From Bradyrhizobium sp. NAS96.2 (GTDB lineage: Bacteria > Pseudomonadota > Alphaproteobacteria > Rhizobiales > Xanthobacteraceae), in the NCBI RefSeq assembly GCF_001908235.1, contig NZ_LGHK01000017.1:1-64000 (forward strand): a stretch of DNA of 64,000 nt. The letters run 5' to 3'. Both the position numbers and the translations under genes were made by a program. Shown here piece by piece: positions 35,986 through 44,964 of this stretch. Position 1 is the stretch's first letter, and each line of letters begins with the position of its first letter. The notes under the pieces were generated by a model. It ran no database searches, had not been told where the DNA came from, and saw only the letters and a list, made by a program, of their open reading frames with translations.

Positions 35986-36968
35986 CGTGCGGCCTCCTTG
36001 CGCCCGGTGAGCATGCTGAACACGCTGACCAGACCGCGCGGCAGCGCCAGCGAGATCACGACGATCAGCGCGCCGTAGACGATGAGGTCGACGCCGCGGC
36101 CGGACCCGCCGATGAACGAGCGCGTCAGCTCGGTGAGCGGGATCAGGATCACCGCACCCAGGACCGGGCCCCACAAGGTGCCGATGCCCCCGAGCACGGC
36201 AGGCAGCGCCATCAACAGCGAGAACTGGAAGCCCATCACGCTCTCAGGATCGATATAGGACACGAACTGGGCGTAGAAGCTGCCGCCGACCGCGACCAGG
36301 AACGCCGAGACCGCCGCCGCGCCCATCTTGGAGTTGAACACGACCACGCCGAGGCTTTCGGCCGCATCGGGATTGTCCTTCACCGCACGCCACCAATAGC
36401 CCCATTTGGAATCTTCCAGCCACCAGGTGACGAACCAGGCGATGCAGGCCAGCGCCAGCGCAAAATAGAAGTACGGCAGCTTCGATCGGGTGAACTGGAA
36501 TTTCAACCAGCTGTCGCCGCGCACCGGGATGTCGATGCCGAGGGCTGCGCCCGCCCAATCCCAGTTCTGGATCAAAACCAGCGCAATCTCGGCGATCACG
36601 ATGGTCGCGATCACGAAGTAATGCCCGCGCAGGCGGAAGCAGGGATAGCCGAGCGCCATCGCGATCACGGCGGAGATCGCCCCGCCCGCCAGCATGCCGA
36701 ACCACGGCAGCACGCCGAACTTGGTGAACAGGAGCGCAGTGGTGTAGGCCCCGAGCCCGAAATACAGCGCATGACCAAGCGAGATCTGCCCGCAATAGCC
36801 GGACAGGATGTTCCAGCTCTGCGACAGCGCGGCATACATCAACGTCAGGACCATGATGTTCTGGACATAGACGTCCTTGACGAACAGCGGCACCAGCGCG
36901 GCGACCACCGCGAGGCAAGCCGCCATGATCAGGTCACGCCTGCGGCGTTGGGCGAACTGGGTGTCCAT
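35982..36968 (-). CDS. livM: Branched-chain amino acid-type ABC transporter permease
   Basis: A 328-residue LivM-type permease with about 8-9 membrane segments. Typical segments are MYAALSQSWNILSGYCGQIS, GHALYFGLGAYTTALL, FRLRGHYFVIATIVIAEI and LPAVLGGIGTLWGPVLGAVI. Starts MDTQFAQRRRRDLIM at 36968, overlapping the upstream permease stop by one base (TGATG). A longer open frame upstream of this start runs through livH in another frame and is not coding. Confidence 0.93.
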   Translation of the reverse strand: MDTQFAQRRRRDLIMAACLAVVAALVPLFVKDVYVQNIMVLTLMYAALSQSWNILSGYCGQISLGHALYFGLGAYTTALLFTKFGVLPWFGMLAGGAISAVIAMALGYPCFRLRGHYFVIATIVIAEIALVLIQNWDWAGAALGIDIPVRGDSWLKFQFTRSKLPYFYFALALACIAWFVTWWLEDSKWGYWWRAVKDNPDAAESLGVVVFNSKMGAAAVSAFLVAVGGSFYAQFVSYIDPESVMGFQFSLLMALPAVLGGIGTLWGPVLGAVILIPLTELTRSFIGGSGRGVDLIVYGALIVVISLALPRGLVSVFSMLTGRKEAAR

Positions 36969-37846
36969 CACATCGATCCGAACAGGCCACGCGGGCGGAT
37001 GAAGACGACCAGCAGATAGACGGCATAGATGCCGACCGATTTCAGCGACGGCGGCAGGATCAGCGCGGTGCTCGCCTCCACCAGGCCGACGATGATGCCG
37101 CCGGCAAAGGCGCCGAACACGCTGCCGAAGCCGCCGAGCGCCACCGTGACGTAGGCGATCAGCGCAAAGGACGCGCCGACGTCGGGATAGATGTAGAAGA
37201 AGATCGCCATGATGGCGCCGGCAAGCCCGACCAAGGCCGCGCCGAGGCCCCAGCCAAGCGCGAACACCCGGTTCTTGTCGATGCCGACCAGTGCCACCGC
37301 GCCGGCATCCTCGCGGGTCGCTTCGAGCGCACGGCCGAAATCGGTGCGATTGATGAAGAAGTAGAGCGCGACGAAGGCCGCGATCGACAGCATTGCGCCG
37401 ATCAGCTGCGGCTCCGGCAGATAGATGCCGGCGATCGAGATCGTCTTGCCGCCGACCCAGGAATTGGTGACGCTGCGGTAGTCGGGCGTGAAGAAGAACT
37501 GGGCGAGGCCCCGCATCACGATCGCAAGGCCGAAGGTGGAGAAGATCTGCACCATGCCGGCATTGGCCTTGGCGCGCATCGCAAACCGGACCACCAACAG
37601 ATAGACCACCGCGCCGAACACGAACAATGCCGCGGCGACCAGCGGCGCCGCGAGCAAGGGATCGATCGCGAAGAACGCGAACAGGAAGAAGGTCGCGTAC
37701 ATCGCGATCATCAGGAACTCGCCGTGCGCGAAATTCACGACGTCCATCAAACCGAAGATCAATGCGAGGCCTGCGGCGATTAGTCCGTAGAGCAGCCCCA
37801 TCAACAGGCCGCTCGCCAAACTCTGGATAATGGTCTCGGCTGTCAC
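36968..37846 (-). CDS. livH: Branched-chain amino acid-type ABC transporter permease
   Basis: A 292-residue LivH-type permease: SLASGLLMGLLYGLIAAGLA at the start, FGLMDVVNFAHGEFLMI (the family hallmark), and GGFGSVFGAFAGGIIVGLVE late. GTG start at 37846 with GGAG about 10 bases upstream. First gene of livHMGF. The substrate-binding protein gene lies just upstream on the same strand, separated by a family B repeat, which may lower downstream expression relative to the binding protein. Confidence 0.93.
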   Translation of the reverse strand: MTAETIIQSLASGLLMGLLYGLIAAGLALIFGLMDVVNFAHGEFLMIAMYATFFLFAFFAIDPLLAAPLVAAALFVFGAVVYLLVVRFAMRAKANAGMVQIFSTFGLAIVMRGLAQFFFTPDYRSVTNSWVGGKTISIAGIYLPEPQLIGAMLSIAAFVALYFFINRTDFGRALEATREDAGAVALVGIDKNRVFALGWGLGAALVGLAGAIMAIFFYIYPDVGASFALIAYVTVALGGFGSVFGAFAGGIIVGLVEASTALILPPSLKSVGIYAVYLLVVFIRPRGLFGSM

Positions 37847-37884
37847 CGCTGACGCTCCATGCGGAACTCGCTACCGCCATCCGC

Positions 37885-37969
37885 CGTCATTGCGAGCGAA
37901 GCGAAGCAATCCATCGCACCGCAACGGGAAAGAATGGATTGCTTCGTCGCTTCGCTCCTCGCAATGACG
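37885..37969. repeat. Dispersed palindromic repeat, family B (copy 4)
   Basis: CGTCATTGCGAGCGAAGCGA with AGCAATCCAT and inverted ATGGATTGCTTCGTCGCTTC with TCGCAATGACG. It lies between the binding-protein gene and livH, inside what is otherwise one transport operon, so it could act as an mRNA-stabilising or attenuating hairpin. Confidence 0.85.
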
Positions 37970-38037
37970 GAACTAGCGCCTCTCTTTGTGATCGTCTCAG
38001 CTGTCACCGCCCTCTGCCCCCTCTAGCGTCCGACCGG

Positions 38038-39285
38038 TCAGCTGTTCATCGGCCAGATCGCCTCGGAGACGGCGGCCTGTTCCGGGAAGATCGTCACGAA
38101 GTTCTTCGCAGAATATTGCAGCAGCACCGGATCGGCGAAGTTGTTCTGCCCCATCTCGTCGAACTTGACCCGCCGCCACGGCATGATGGTGACATCGCCC
38201 GGCATGTCGGTCGCGACCAGCGCCTCGCGGATCTTCTCGCCGTCGGTCGACTTCGCGCGGTTGACGGCATCGGCCATGATAATGAGGCCCATGAACTGGC
38301 GCGACGTATAGTCGTTGAAGTCCTTGCCGGACTTGGCGCGGTACATTTCGTTGATCAGACCGACCATCGGCCGCTTCTGCGCCAGGTCGAGCGAGAAGCT
38401 GCCGCGCGAGATCACGCCCTCGAGCTTGTCGCCGACCGCGTCATAGGTCGCCTTTTCCGAGAAGCCGGCGTCCTGCGCCATGATGTTCTTCGGCTTGTAG
38501 CCGAGCTCGGCCATGGTCTTGACCAGGAGGATCGAGTCGGTGGTGTAGCTCGACGGCATCAGCACGTCGGCATTGGCCGCCTTGAGCTGCTGCACCTCGG
38601 CGGTGAGCGACGGCGAGTTGGCGCGATACTTGATGTCGGCCACGATCTTGTAGCCGCGCTCGGCGGCGAGCTTGGTTTGCGCGTTCGCCGAATCGGTGCC
38701 GAAGATGGTGTCTTCGTGGAACAGCGCCAGCGTCTCGATCTTCTGGCCCTTCTTCTTCATCGCATCGAAGAAGTCGAACATCGCAGCCGAGAACATCTCG
38801 TCATGCGGCGAGGCGCGGAAATAATACTTCAGGCCACGGCGATGCAGGCTCGGCGAGGAATTGTCGGCCGAGATGAACGGGACGCCGTAGCGCTCGCAGG
38901 TCTGGCTGACGGTGACGGCCACCGCGCTCTGATAGGTGCCGACGACGGCGCAGACCTTCTCCTGGGTGATCAGGCGCTCGGTCTCGGCACGGCCCTTCTG
39001 CGGATCGGCCTGGTGGTCGGCGAACACCAGCTTGACCTTGGCGCCGCCGAGGCCGGACAGGCCCTCGCCCTTGGCGAGCGGCAGCGCAAAATCATAGTTC
39101 TTGTTGATGATGTCGGCCGCGGTGTTGAAGGCATGCTGCGCGTCGACGCCGATCGCAGCGCTGGAGCCGGACAGCGGATAGATCACGCCGATTGCCACTT
39201 CGCTCGTTTGCGCGCGTGCGGCGATCGGACCGAGCGCAGCGGCGGCGGTGGCACCCAGCAATACGTTACGGCGAGAGATCGTCAT
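38038..39285 (-). CDS. ABC transporter substrate-binding protein (LivK/amide type), Tat signal
   Basis: A 415-residue periplasmic binding protein. The N-terminus TISRRNVLLGATAAAALGP ending in ARA has a twin-arginine and a hydrophobic core, so export may be through Tat. The mature part starts SEVAIGVIYPLSGSSAAIG, and has NKNYDFALPLAKGEG, VGTYQSAVAVTVSQTCERYG and VLMPSSYTTDSILLVKTM, as in peripla_BP_6 domains. Length and the long first lobe suit amide, urea or aromatic-type ligands as much as leucine. It feeds livHMGF downstream. Confidence 0.9.
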   Translation of the reverse strand: MTISRRNVLLGATAAAALGPIAARAQTSEVAIGVIYPLSGSSAAIGVDAQHAFNTAADIINKNYDFALPLAKGEGLSGLGGAKVKLVFADHQADPQKGRAETERLITQEKVCAVVGTYQSAVAVTVSQTCERYGVPFISADNSSPSLHRRGLKYYFRASPHDEMFSAAMFDFFDAMKKKGQKIETLALFHEDTIFGTDSANAQTKLAAERGYKIVADIKYRANSPSLTAEVQQLKAANADVLMPSSYTTDSILLVKTMAELGYKPKNIMAQDAGFSEKATYDAVGDKLEGVISRGSFSLDLAQKRPMVGLINEMYRAKSGKDFNDYTSRQFMGLIIMADAVNRAKSTDGEKIREALVATDMPGDVTIMPWRRVKFDEMGQNNFADPVLLQYSAKNFVTIFPEQAAVSEAIWPMNS

Positions 39286-39370
39286 CGAAATTTCCCCTTC
39301 AGCTTTGTTCTTATCGATGTGACGCTTGTAGCGCGCAGTAAAGCCTCAATGAATTGCACGAATTGCCTAT

Positions 39371-40189
39371 TCAGAGCACAGCGAGCTGCCTGTTCCTGAG
39401 ATCGGTCACCAGCATCAGCCCCGGCGCATGCGTGATCGCGAACGGCAGCTTCGCAGCTGCGATCACCGATTGCGGCGTCACGCCACAGGCCCAGAACACC
39501 GGGATCTCGTCATCGGCCACGGGCACCGCGTCGCCATAATCGGGCTTGGCGATATCCTTGATGCCGATCGCATGCGGATGGCCGAGATGCACCGGCGCGC
39601 CATGCACCGACGGGAAGCGCGAGGTGATCTGCACCGCGCGGATCGCATCCGCCGGCTTGAACGGGCGCATCGACACCACCATGGGTCCTTCGAACGGCCC
39701 CGACGGCTTGCAGGCGATATTGGTCCGGTACATTGGCACACGCAGATTGCGCTCAATGTGACGGATCGGCAGCCCCTCTTCCAGCAGCGCCTCCTCGAAC
39801 GAGTAGGAGCAGCCGAGCACGAAGGTGACGAGGTCATCGCGCCAGTATTTGGTGATGTCGGTCGGCTCGTCCGCCACCTCGCCGTCGCGCCAGACCCGGT
39901 AGCGCGGCACGTCGGTGCGGATGTCGAGGTCGAGGCCGAGCGCCGGGATTCTGAAATCGCCGACGTCGGACATGCCGATGATCGGGCACGGCTTCGGATT
40001 GAGCTGGCAGAAGCGGTGGAAGGCGCCGGCGAGCTTCTCCGGCAGGATCGCGAGATTGCCCTGGACGAAGCCGTTGGCGAGACCGGCCGTCGTCGCCGAC
40101 GCCATGCCGTCACGGCAGGCGCGCCGCGCTTCGACGCTCGCCAGCCCTGGTTCCTCTTGAGATCGCTGCACTGCCGCAAAAACAGTCAT
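39371..40189 (-). CDS. UPF0317/DUF1445 putative hydro-lyase
   Basis: A 272-residue protein of the DUF1445 (UPF0317, YcsI-like) family, related to one domain of mammalian D-glutamate cyclase. Landmarks: [96 protein letters not shown] and [20 protein letters not shown]. The ATG at 40189 follows AGGAGAACCCC. The reaction is not established for bacteria; many members lie next to 5-oxoproline or hydantoin genes. It is divergent from the LysR gene across a region with a perfect 9-bp palindrome, so it is the probable target of that regulator. Confidence 0.88.
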   Translation of the reverse strand: MTVFAAVQRSQEEPGLASVEARRACRDGMASATTAGLANGFVQGNLAILPEKLAGAFHRFCQLNPKPCPIIGMSDVGDFRIPALGLDLDIRTDVPRYRVWRDGEVADEPTDITKYWRDDLVTFVLGCSYSFEEALLEEGLPIRHIERNLRVPMYRTNIACKPSGPFEGPMVVSMRPFKPADAIRAVQITSRFPSVHGAPVHLGHPHAIGIKDIAKPDYGDAVPVADDEIPVFWACGVTPQSVIAAAKLPFAITHAPGLMLVTDLRNRQLAVL

Positions 40190-40270
40190 GGGGTTCTCCT
40201 GCCCATAATCTCGACAAGGACAAACCAACACCAAGCGTGATATAATGTCTAATCGTCCTTTCTAATCAAA

Positions 40271-40293
40271 ATCGATAAAGCAAATTTATCGAT
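40271..40293. promoter_or_regulatory. Perfect 9-bp palindrome, probable LysR operator
   Basis: ATCGATAAA (40271-40279), spacer GCAAA, TTTATCGAT (40285-40293). It lies 15 bases before the LysR start codon and about 80 bases before the divergent DUF1445 start. It includes several T-N11-A dyads of the LysR type, and its position over the regulator's own leader is as expected for negative autoregulation. Confidence 0.65.
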
Positions 40294-40308
40294 CGGGAAA
40301 ATGCTTCC

Positions 40309-41241
40309 ATGACGGACTTCCGCTCGATCGAAACATTTCTCTGGGTCGTCAAGCTCGGCAGCTTCCGCGGCGCCGCCCAGCGGCTCAACACCACCCAGCC
40401 GGCGATCTCCCAGCGCATTGCCCAGCTTGAGCGCGAGATGGGCGTCAAGCTGCTCAACCGCGACCACCGGGTGGCCTCGCCGACGCCGAGCGGGCGGCTG
40501 ATGCTGATTTATGCCGAGAAGCTGATCGGCCTGCGCTCGGAGATGATGGCCGAGGTCGGCGACCGTTCGGCGATGCGCGGCGCGCTGCGGCTCGGTGTCG
40601 CGGAAACTATCGTGCATACCTGGCTGCCGCGGCTGGTCAAGAGCGTCAACGAGATCTACCCGAACCTGTCGCTGGAGATCGAGGTCGACATCACACCGAA
40701 TTTGACGCCGCGGCTGCTGGCGCAGGAGATCGAGCTCGCCTTTGTGCTCGGACCGGTCTCGGCATCAGGCGCGCACAACCATGTGCTGTGCGACTATCCG
40801 ATCGGTTTCCTGGCGAGCCCCTCGCTCGGCCTCGGCTCTGGCCCGGTGGCGCGGCAGGATCTGGCGCGGTTTCCGATCATCACCTTTCCGCGCAAGACCC
40901 AGCCCTACGAGACCGTGCGCGCATTGTTCAATGCCCCCGATCTGCCGCCGATCCGGCTGCACGCCTCCACCTCGCTCGCGACCGTGATCCACATGGCCAA
41001 TGAAGGGCTTGGCATTGCGGTCATTCCGTCGGCGATCGTCGAGAACGAGCTTGCCGACGGGCGCTTGCAGCTGCTCGACACCGACCTCAAGCTGCCGCCC
41101 CTCACCTTCACCGCGAGCTGGCTCGCCTCCCCCGATGCGGTCGCCATCGAGCGCGTCGCCAATCTCGCCAGGCAGATCGCGCAGACCAGCGTGGCGGTTG
41201 ACGGCGCGAGAGTGGCGCGTCATGAAAAAACGGTCGCGTAA
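40309..41241 (+). CDS. LysR-family transcriptional regulator
   Basis: A 310-residue LTTR. The N-terminal winged helix reads MTDFRSIETFLWVVKLGSFR and then AAQRLNTTQPAISQRIAQLE with the recognition helix near residues 28-47. The effector-binding domain starts near residue 90 (GALRLGVAETIVHTWLPRLV). It is divergent from DUF1445 and 14 bases upstream of the M20 hydrolase, so it may control both directions. The effector could be the substrate of those enzymes. Confidence 0.9.
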   Translation: MTDFRSIETFLWVVKLGSFRGAAQRLNTTQPAISQRIAQLEREMGVKLLNRDHRVASPTPSGRLMLIYAEKLIGLRSEMMAEVGDRSAMRGALRLGVAETIVHTWLPRLVKSVNEIYPNLSLEIEVDITPNLTPRLLAQEIELAFVLGPVSASGAHNHVLCDYPIGFLASPSLGLGSGPVARQDLARFPIITFPRKTQPYETVRALFNAPDLPPIRLHASTSLATVIHMANEGLGIAVIPSAIVENELADGRLQLLDTDLKLPPLTFTASWLASPDAVAIERVANLARQIAQTSVAVDGARVARHEKTVA

Positions 41242-41255
41242 AGGGAAGAGCCGCA

Positions 41256-42506
41256 ATGAGCCGAGCCGCCACCAACCTGCAGATCGATTCCGCCCGCCTC
41301 TGGGGCACCATCCACGAAACCGCGCAGTTCGGTGCAACGCCAAAGGGCGGCGTGCGGCGGCTGACCCTGAGCGCCGAGGACAAGCAGGTGCGCGACTGGT
41401 TCCGCAAGGCCTGCGAGGACGCCGGCCTGGACGTGCATGTCGATGCGCTCGGCTCGATGTTCGGCCTGCGCAAGGGACGGGACATGTCGAAGCCGCCGAT
41501 CGGCGTCGGCTCGCATCTCGACACCCAACCGACCGGCGGCAAATATGACGGCATCCTCGGCACCCTCGCCGGCCTCGAGCTGGTACGCACGCTGAACGAT
41601 GCCGGGATCGAGACCGAGCTGCCGATCTGCATCTGCAACTGGACCAATGAGGAAGGCTCGCGCTTCGCGCCGGCGATGATGGCCTCGGCCGCCTATGTTG
41701 GCGACTTCACCACCGACGACATCCTGACGCGCAAGGACGCCGAGGGCGTCACCGTGGCGCAGGCGCTGGACTCGATCGATTATCGCGGCGATGCCCCGGT
41801 CGGCCGCCAGAAGTTCTCAGGCTTCGTCGAGCTGCACATCGAACAGGGCCCGATCCTGGAGGCCGAAGGCAAGACCATCGGCGTGGTCGATTCCGGCCAG
41901 GGCGTGCTGTGGTACGACGGCAAGATCGTGGGCTTCGAGAGCCATGCCGGCTCGACCCCGATGCCGCTGCGCCGCGACGCGCTGGCAACGCTGTCGGAGA
42001 TCGTGCTGGCGATGGAGAGCATCGCGAAAAAGCACGGCCCGAAGGCGGTCGGCACCATCGGCGAGGCTGTCATCGCTGCGCCCTCGCGCAACGTCATCCC
42101 CGGCGAGATCGCCTTCACGGTGGATTGCCGCAGCGCCGACGCCGCGATCATGGATGCGCTGGACCGCGACCTGCGTGCCGCCATCGTCGAGATCGCAGCA
42201 AAGCGCAAGGTCGAGGTGCAGCTTGATCTCGTCTGGCGCAAGGCGCCGACGCATTTCGATCCGAAGCTGGTCGACGCCGTCGAGAACGCGGCCAATCAGC
42301 TCGGCTATTCGCACCGCCGGATCACGTCCGGCGCCGGCCACGACGCCTGCAACCTCAACACCGTGATGCCGGCGGCGATGGTGTTCGTGCCCTGCAAGGA
42401 CGGCATCAGCCATAACGAGCTGGAAGATGCCACGCAGACCGATTGCGCGGCCGGCGCCAACGTCCTGATGCATACGGTGCTGGCGCTCGCCGGCGTCGCA
42501 TCCTGA
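41256..42506 (+). CDS. M20 family Zn-dependent amidohydrolase (N-carbamoyl-amino-acid hydrolase/allantoate amidohydrolase type)
   Basis: A 416-residue hydrolase of the HyuC/AllC/beta-ureidopropionase group. Metal-binding motifs: GSHLDTQPTGGKYDGILG near residues 88-105, NWTNEEGSRFAPAMM with the catalytic Glu pair, ELHIEQGPILE, and SGAGHDACNLNTVMP, KDGISHNELED at the C-terminus. These enzymes hydrolyse N-carbamoyl or ureido groups from amino acids. With LysR, DUF1445 and a D-hydroxyacid dehydrogenase around it, a ureido or cyclic-amide amino acid catabolic role is likely. Substrate stereochemistry cannot be told. Confidence 0.88.
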   Translation: MSRAATNLQIDSARLWGTIHETAQFGATPKGGVRRLTLSAEDKQVRDWFRKACEDAGLDVHVDALGSMFGLRKGRDMSKPPIGVGSHLDTQPTGGKYDGILGTLAGLELVRTLNDAGIETELPICICNWTNEEGSRFAPAMMASAAYVGDFTTDDILTRKDAEGVTVAQALDSIDYRGDAPVGRQKFSGFVELHIEQGPILEAEGKTIGVVDSGQGVLWYDGKIVGFESHAGSTPMPLRRDALATLSEIVLAMESIAKKHGPKAVGTIGEAVIAAPSRNVIPGEIAFTVDCRSADAAIMDALDRDLRAAIVEIAAKRKVEVQLDLVWRKAPTHFDPKLVDAVENAANQLGYSHRRITSGAGHDACNLNTVMPAAMVFVPCKDGISHNELEDATQTDCAAGANVLMHTVLALAGVAS

Positions 42507-42537
42507 TCTTCATATCTCCCCTTCGATGGAGGCTTTC

Positions 42538-43449
42538 GTGCGCGCAGTGTTTGTCGACGCCAATGAATCGCTCGCTGTCATCACCGAGCGCCTGGAGAAG
42601 CCCGGCGATCCCGCGATGCGGATCAACCGCAACCCGGACATCAAGCCCGAGGATTATCCGGCGGTGCTCGACGGCGCCGAGATCGCGGTGGTCGATCACA
42701 CGGCGCTGCCGACCGACATCGCGAAGAAGTGTTCAGGCCTGAAGCACGTCGTGTTCCTCGGCACCGGCGCGCGCAGCTACATGAACCCGGAAGAGCTCGC
42801 CGGGCTCGGCATCGCCGTGCACCTGATCAAGGGCTATGGCGACACCGCCGTCGCGGAGTCCGCGATCGCACTGATGTGGTCGTCGGCGCGGGTGATCGCG
42901 CAAATGGACCGCGAGATGCGCGCCGGCAACTGGCTGCGCGAGGACGGCATGCAGCTCACCGGCAAAACGCTTGGCCTCGTCGGCTTCGGCGGCATCGCCG
43001 CCGAGGTCGCCCGCATCGCGGGCGGCAGCGGCATGAAGGTGATCGCCTGGAACCGGTCGCCGAAGAGCCATCCCGGCGTCGAATTCACCGAGCTCGACAC
43101 GGTGCTGGCGAGCAGCGACGTGGTCTCGCTGCATCTGCTGCTCAACGACGAGACCCGCGGCCTGATCACGCGCGAGAAGATCGCGAAGATGAAAAAGGGC
43201 GTGGTGCTGATCAACACCGCCCGCGGCGCCATCGTCGACGAGCAGGCGATGATCGATGCGCTCAACTCCGGCCACATCCGCCACGCCGGCCTCGACGTCT
43301 ACAACATCGAGCCGCTGCCGAAGGATCATCCGCTGACGAAAATCCCGAACGTGACGCTGTCGGCGCACTCCGCGTTCCGCACGCCCGAGGCGAGCGAGAA
43401 TTTGATCCACGCGGCATGGGAGCATTGCCGCAGGATCGTGCAGGGGTAA
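42538..43449 (+). CDS. D-2-hydroxyacid dehydrogenase (NAD-dependent)
   Basis: A 303-residue D-isomer-specific dehydrogenase. GTG at 42538 is preferred because GGAGG lies 6-7 bases upstream; an ATG at 42526 overlaps that site. GLVGFGGIAAEVAR is the nucleotide loop (GxGxxA variant), and the catalytic set is Arg in NTARGAIVDEQ, Glu in GLDVYNIEPLPKDHPL and His in LSAHSAFRTPEAS. It starts 31 bases after the M20 hydrolase stop and is probably co-transcribed with it. Whether it works on a 2-keto acid produced by the pathway is inference. Confidence 0.87.
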   Translation: MRAVFVDANESLAVITERLEKPGDPAMRINRNPDIKPEDYPAVLDGAEIAVVDHTALPTDIAKKCSGLKHVVFLGTGARSYMNPEELAGLGIAVHLIKGYGDTAVAESAIALMWSSARVIAQMDREMRAGNWLREDGMQLTGKTLGLVGFGGIAAEVARIAGGSGMKVIAWNRSPKSHPGVEFTELDTVLASSDVVSLHLLLNDETRGLITREKIAKMKKGVVLINTARGAIVDEQAMIDALNSGHIRHAGLDVYNIEPLPKDHPLTKIPNVTLSAHSAFRTPEASENLIHAAWEHCRRIVQG

Positions 43450-43457
43450 TTTCCACC

Positions 43458-43596
43458 GTCGTCCTGGACAAGCGAGCGTAGCGAGCGCGATCCAGGGCCC
43501 ATAACCACCGCTTCGCGTTGTGGCGATGGCTGGGGCCACAGCGAACCCCAACGACAAGGCCCTGTGGTTATGGGTCCCTGCTTTCGCAGGGACGAC
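43458..43596. repeat. Dispersed palindromic repeat, family A (copy 6) plus a solo half-copy
   Basis: GTCGTCCTGGACAAGCGAGC with CCCATAACCACC at the left and inverted TGTGGTTATGGGTCCCTGCT with GCAGGGACGAC at the right. A half-copy (GGTCCTGGCTTTCGCCAGGA) follows at about 43679. Together they fill the gap between two convergent genes. Confidence 0.8.
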
Positions 43597-43722
43597 AGCA
43601 CGGGGTTGGATGACGAGCCCCCCTCTCCCACAAGGGAGCGAGGCAGACCTCACAAGGCAGCACGCACTCGGGGTGATCGGTCCTGGCTTTCGCCAGGACG
43701 ACCCCGTGATTGACTCCGCAGC

Positions 43723-44796
43723 CTAGTCCACCATCTCCGCGACCGCCTTGCCGCAGACCGTGGTGTCGGCATTGCCGCCAAGATCCCGCGTGCGCAGGGT
43801 GCGTTCGCCGAGCGTGCGCTCGATCGCGCCGACGATGGCATCCGCGGCCTGCTTCTCGCCGAGATGCTCGAGCATCATCGCGCCCGACCAGATCATGCCG
43901 ATCGGGTTGGCGATGCCTTGGCCAGCGATATCAGGCGCCGAGCCGTGCACCGGCTCGAACACCGACGGGAAATCGCCTTCCGGATTGATGTTGCCCGACG
44001 GCGCGATGCCGATCGTGCCGGTGCAGGCCGGGCCGAGGTCCGAGAGGATGTCCCCGAACAGGTTGGAGCCGACCACGACGTCGAACCAGTCCGGATGCAG
44101 CACGAAGTTCGCGGTGAGGATGTCGATGTGGTACTTGTCCCACTTCACACCGGGATACTTCTTGGCCATCGCCTCCACCCGCTCGTCCCAATAGGGCATG
44201 GTGATGGAGATACCGTTCGACTTGGTCGCCGAGGTCAGATGCTTCTTCGGCCGCGACTGCGCCAGATCGAACGCGAATTTCAGGATGCGGTCGACGCCGG
44301 TGCGGGTCATCACGGTCTGCTGCGTGACGAATTCGCGGTCGGTGTCCGGGAACATGCGGCCGCCGACCGAGGAATATTCACCCTCGGTGTTCTCGCGCAC
44401 CACCCAGAAATCGATGTCGCCGGGCTTGCGGTTCGCCAGCGGCGACGGCACGCCGGGCATCAGCCGCACCGGGCGCAGATTGACATACTGGTCGAACTCG
44501 CGGCGGAACTTGATCAGCGACCCCCACAGCGAGACGTGGTCCGGGATCTTGGCCGGCCAGCCGACCGCGCCGAAATAGATCGCGTCATGCTTGCCGATCT
44601 GGCCCTTCCAGTCGGCCGGCATCATCTCGCCGTGCTTCTCGTAATAGTCGTAGGAGGCGAAGTCGAAATGGTCGAACTTCACGTCGACGCCGTGCTTCTT
44701 CGCCGCCGCCTCGATGACGCGCAGGCCCTCCGGCATCACTTCCTTGCCGATGCCGTCGCCGGGAATGACCGCAATCCGATATTGCTTCTTGCTCAT
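43723..44796 (-). CDS. ttuC: Tartrate dehydrogenase/decarboxylase or D-malate dehydrogenase (isocitrate/isopropylmalate family)
   Basis: A 357-residue decarboxylating dehydrogenase of the IDH/IMDH family, most like TtuC/DmlA. Start MSKKQYRIAVIPGDGIGKEV; IYFGAVGWPAKIPDHVSLWG is the distinctive tartrate/D-malate dehydrogenase motif. FWVVRENTEGEYSSVGGRMF, TSATKSNGIS (Lys), NLFGDILSDLGPACTG with the Mn-binding Asp pair and EPVHGSAPDIAGQGIANPIG complete the active site. It uses NAD+ and a divalent metal. The sugar-acid catabolic genes around otnK suit an L-tartrate role, but D-malate cannot be excluded. Confidence 0.86.
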   Translation of the reverse strand: MSKKQYRIAVIPGDGIGKEVMPEGLRVIEAAAKKHGVDVKFDHFDFASYDYYEKHGEMMPADWKGQIGKHDAIYFGAVGWPAKIPDHVSLWGSLIKFRREFDQYVNLRPVRLMPGVPSPLANRKPGDIDFWVVRENTEGEYSSVGGRMFPDTDREFVTQQTVMTRTGVDRILKFAFDLAQSRPKKHLTSATKSNGISITMPYWDERVEAMAKKYPGVKWDKYHIDILTANFVLHPDWFDVVVGSNLFGDILSDLGPACTGTIGIAPSGNINPEGDFPSVFEPVHGSAPDIAGQGIANPIGMIWSGAMMLEHLGEKQAADAIVGAIERTLGERTLRTRDLGGNADTTVCGKAVAEMVD

Positions 44797-44964
44797 CGAG
44801 AACACCCTTGTGATTTGCCCGGCCGGCAACGCCGTCTATCCTGATCGCCCTGCAATGGACCAAACTTCGCGCGAGCGCAACGCTGCAGTGCAGTGTTGAC
44901 CGCCACGCGACCCTGCCCCACCAATTTCGCCGATATCCGTTCCTCATACCAAGCGAGACATCCC

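Noticed and set aside
36969..37880. Upstream extension of the livM frame
   Set aside because: It is livH read in the wrong frame; livM starts at MDTQFAQRR with a one-base overlap to livH.
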